From Deltaproteobacteria bacterium (GTDB taxonomy: Bacteria > Desulfobacterota > Desulfomonilia > UBA1062), in NCBI GenBank assembly GCA_016934135.1, contig JAFGTK010000331.1, positions 1 through 8,004 of the forward strand: a stretch of 8,004 nt of DNA. The letters run 5' to 3'. The position numbers were made by a program, and so were the translations under genes. Shown here piece by piece: positions 6,116-8,004 of this stretch. Numbering within the stretch: the stretch's first letter is position 1; every line of letters starts with the position of its first letter. The notes beneath the pieces are model-generated. The model ran no database searches, had not been told where the DNA came from, and worked only from the letters and a program-made list of their open reading frames with translations.

Positions 6116-7156
6116 ATGGAACTTATTGTCTTTTACCTGAGGAAGCTCGTTACCATCATTATGAATGAAGTCATTGTGCTCCCTTCACGGGTCGTTGTCG
6201 TCGTCTTTTTTCTCTTCCTGCTCTTCCTGCCCGTGTTCACCAGCAATCAATACACGCTTCGCATCTTCACGCTCACCTGTATCTTTGCCATACTGGCGGC
6301 GAGTTGGGATCTCCTTTCCGGGTTTACGGGCCAGATGAATTTCGGGCATGCCCTTTTCTTCGGCGTCGGCGCCTATTCTGCGGCCATGATCAATCTGCAC
6401 GCCCATATTCCACCCTGGGGGAGCATCCCCCTTGGCGCACTAGTCGCGGTTCTGGCAGGCCTTATCATCGGGATTCCCTGTCTCAGGCTCAGGGGGACCT
6501 ATCTGGCCCTTACCACCCTTGCCTTTCCCATCATACTTATGGGCCTGGTTTTCGCCTTTCCCGATCTGACCGGCGGCGAGCTGGGGATTTCCGGCATTGA
6601 ACGGATAACGAACTCCCGCGTTGCTAATTACTACATTGCAGCAGGTCTCATGTTCGGCCTGTGCACGATCATGTGGAAGATTACCGACTCCAATACGGGC
6701 ATCATCTTTCATGCCATCAGGGAGGACGAACTGGCTGTTCGGGCCTCCGGCATCAACACGACACGGTATAAACTGATGGCATTCTGCCTGAGCGGCTTTT
6801 TCGCCGGTATTGCCGGGGGACTCTATGCCCACTTCATGAGGATCGCCGGCCCTTCGACCCTGGAAGTCTCCATGTCCTTCCTGGTGGTCATCTGGGCCGT
6901 GTTCGGCGGCGTTGCCACCATCTATGGCCCAGTGGGAGCGGTATTTATCCTTTTTCCATTACTGGAATTCCTGCGCTTCTGGCAGGAGTACCGGACGCTG
7001 ATGTTCGCCTGCGTCCTGATTGTGATTCTTCTCTATATGCCCGACGGGCTTTTCCCATGGTTGCGGGACAAGATAGAAACCGAGTGTCCCCGGTGCAAGA
7101 TCAGAAATATTTCCAGCCGTACCACATGCCGGGTGTGTACGGCGCGTCTGGACTGA
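6116..7156 (+). CDS. livM: LivM-type ABC permease with C-terminal zinc-ribbon-like tail
   Basis: This 346-residue protein forms the second half of the Liv/HAAT membrane channel. LivM hallmarks are SWDLLSGFTGQMNFGHALFFGVGAYSA read across residues 63-89, RLRGTYLALTTLAF (124-137), and the coupling loop AIREDELAVRASGINTTRYK (200-219), followed by FCLSGFFAGIAGGLYAH and the final membrane helix ending in MPDGLFPWL (308-316). The N-terminus has about 25 residues before the first long helix (26-41). After the normal end near residue 318 there is a short tail with Cys324, Cys327, Cys338 and Cys341, spaced CxxC-x10-CxxC. It reads ECPRCKIRN and then CRVCTARL, which closely resembles DZANK-type zinc ribbons; most LivM proteins stop before such a tail. 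The start ATG has GAGGAGG 10 bases upstream (6099-6105). The gene lies two bases after livH, and the acyl-CoA ligase follows after 69 bp. Confidence 0.92.
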   Translation: MELIVFYLRKLVTIIMNEVIVLPSRVVVVVFFLFLLFLPVFTSNQYTLRIFTLTCIFAILAASWDLLSGFTGQMNFGHALFFGVGAYSAAMINLHAHIPPWGSIPLGALVAVLAGLIIGIPCLRLRGTYLALTTLAFPIILMGLVFAFPDLTGGELGISGIERITNSRVANYYIAAGLMFGLCTIMWKITDSNTGIIFHAIREDELAVRASGINTTRYKLMAFCLSGFFAGIAGGLYAHFMRIAGPSTLEVSMSFLVVIWAVFGGVATIYGPVGAVFILFPLLEFLRFWQEYRTLMFACVLIVILLYMPDGLFPWLRDKIETECPRCKIRNISSRTTCRVCTARLD

Positions 7157-7171
7157 CGGCAGTCCTTAAGC

Positions 7172-7195
7172 TCACCTCCTGCGCGAGGGAGGTGA
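7172..7195 (+). promoter_or_regulatory. intercistronic hairpin with an SD/anti-SD stem
   Basis: TCACCTCC (7172-7179) is exactly complementary to GGAGGTGA (7188-7195), forming an 8-bp stem around an 8-base loop TGCGCGAG. The right arm is a perfect Shine-Dalgarno sequence and the left arm matches the anti-Shine-Dalgarno tail of 16S rRNA. The right arm lies about 30 bases before the ligase ATG, too far to serve it, and no start codon is suitably placed after it. No T-tract follows. It may stabilise or process the message between livM and the ligase gene. Confidence 0.5.
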
Positions 7196-7225
7196 AAGAG
7201 AATACAGACACTGTGAGGCAAAACC

Positions 7226-8004
7226 ATGGATGCAAAAGAAGCCTATTTATCCAAGCCCTGGCTGAAACACTATCCCGAAGGTGTTTCCTCAACCGTCGAT
7301 GTCCCGGCGCAATCGGTCCCTGATATCTTCGGCGAGGTGGCGGAAAAATTCGGAAACAGAACTGCGCTGATCTTCTACGGAAAGAAGATCAGTTATACGG
7401 AACTGAAAGAACTGATAGAGAAGTTTGCCACGGCCCTTTCTGATCTGGGAGTAAAGAAGGGGGATACCGTCGCACTCTATCTCCTGAACTGCCCGCAGTT
7501 TATCATCGCCTATTTCGCTGCCTTGAAGATCGGCGCGAAAGTCACCCCGATCAGCCCGGTCTACACCAGCCATGAAATACGGCACCAGCTTGAAGACAGC
7601 GACGCGACGACGCTGGTCTGCCTCGACATCCTCTATGACAATGTCGAAAAGACCGGCATTACCCTGAAAAACATCATCCTCACGGGAATTGCCGAGTATC
7701 TGCCTGCATTCAAGAGGCTTCTGGGCAAGAGTGTGGTGGGAAAGATCTATTCGGAGATGCAGGTCCCTGCCTCCGCGCACAACTGCAGGGAAGGACTCCT
7801 TCATTTCAAGGACCTCATCAAAAAATACCCGGCCCGGCCCCCAGAGGTATCCATCGACCCGGCGCATGACATTGCGGCCCTGCCCTATACGGGCGGCACC
7901 ACGGGGCTTCCGAAGGCGGCTATCCTCACACACACCAATATGGTGGCCATGCAGGCCCAGATACGGACATTCTGGCCGTTTTTTGAAGAAGGCAATGAAC
8001 TGGC
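7226..8004 (+). CDS. AMP-forming acyl-CoA ligase, N-terminal part (cut by window end)
   Basis: The frame is open from the ATG at 7226 to the window edge, giving 259 residues and two further bases. It is the N-terminal part of an ANL-superfamily enzyme that activates a carboxylic acid with ATP and CoA in the cytoplasm. The region DIFGEVAEKFGNRTALIF (33-50), SYTELKELIEKFATALSDLG (56-75) and KKGDTVALYLLNCPQFIIAYFAALKIGAKVTPISPVYTSHEI, read across 77-118, is the family N-terminal domain. The phosphate-binding A3 motif is YTGGTTGLPKAA (221-232), with Gly and Ala where YTSGTTGxPKG is the consensus; such variants occur in long-chain fatty acid ligases. An insertion-like stretch (about 150-205) before A3 suits the long-chain (FadD-like) group, although aromatic acid ligases cannot be excluded. 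A modest GAGG lies 7 bases before the ATG. The gene follows livM by 69 bp in the same direction, probably in the same operon, which links import to CoA activation. Confidence 0.9.
   Translation, partial: MDAKEAYLSKPWLKHYPEGVSSTVDVPAQSVPDIFGEVAEKFGNRTALIFYGKKISYTELKELIEKFATALSDLGVKKGDTVALYLLNCPQFIIAYFAALKIGAKVTPISPVYTSHEIRHQLEDSDATTLVCLDILYDNVEKTGITLKNIILTGIAEYLPAFKRLLGKSVVGKIYSEMQVPASAHNCREGLLHFKDLIKKYPARPPEVSIDPAHDIAALPYTGGTTGLPKAAILTHTNMVAMQAQIRTFWPFFEEGNEL

Noticed and set aside
7289..7933. 214-residue minus-strand open frame
   Set aside because: It is antisense to the acyl-CoA ligase, which shows the A3 motif and the family N-terminal domain on the + strand.

Overview
The window looks like ordinary chromosomal DNA from a Gram-negative bacterium. 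The supporting signs are strong AGGAGG-type ribosome binding sites, an outer-membrane-style lipoprotein signal peptide and a periplasmic-binding-protein ABC transporter. A branched-chain-amino-acid-type (Liv/HAAT) transporter joined to an acyl-CoA ligase gene, with moderately GC-rich codon use, is typical of metabolically versatile Proteobacteria and Desulfobacterota. A fatty- or aromatic-acid-degrading Desulfobacterota (deltaproteobacterial) lineage is my best guess, but it rests on gene content and style only. No rRNA, tRNA, CRISPR array, insertion sequence or phage gene was seen.

Layout. (1) Positions 1-81 hold the last 26 codons of an unidentified + strand gene. (2) Positions 82-464 hold no intact gene, but one + strand frame (about 206-430) reads like the C-terminal end of an MFS exporter and is probably a decayed remnant. 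(3) Two minus-strand genes follow, read from right to left. The first (3293-1518) encodes a lipoprotein with a metallo-beta-lactamase fold, an alkylsulfatase dimerisation region and an SCP2-like C-terminal domain. The second (1436-465), 81 bp further on, encodes an APH/choline-kinase-type phosphotransferase. (4) A 538-bp divergent intergenic region (3294-3831) holds candidate promoters for both directions and a striking 45-nt palindrome. (5) A + strand operon follows: a substrate-binding protein, a LivH-type permease, a LivM-type permease with an unusual C-terminal four-cysteine zinc-ribbon-like tail, and the 5' part of an AMP-forming acyl-CoA ligase cut by the window edge.

How the genes may work together. 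The + strand operon should capture a small carboxylated substrate in the periplasm, carry it through the LivH/LivM pore and activate it to a CoA thioester. The two LivG/LivF-type ATPases needed for the pump are not in the window and may lie downstream of the ligase. The ligase in the same operon suggests an organic acid (fatty or aromatic) rather than a branched-chain amino acid as substrate; this is inference. The minus-strand lipoprotein hydrolase could release such an acid or alcohol outside the cytoplasm, but only its divergent position supports that link. I found no clearly novel multi-gene system. The most unusual items are the zinc-ribbon tail on LivM, the long perfect palindrome between the divergent transcription units, and the hybrid metal-site signature of the lipoprotein hydrolase.
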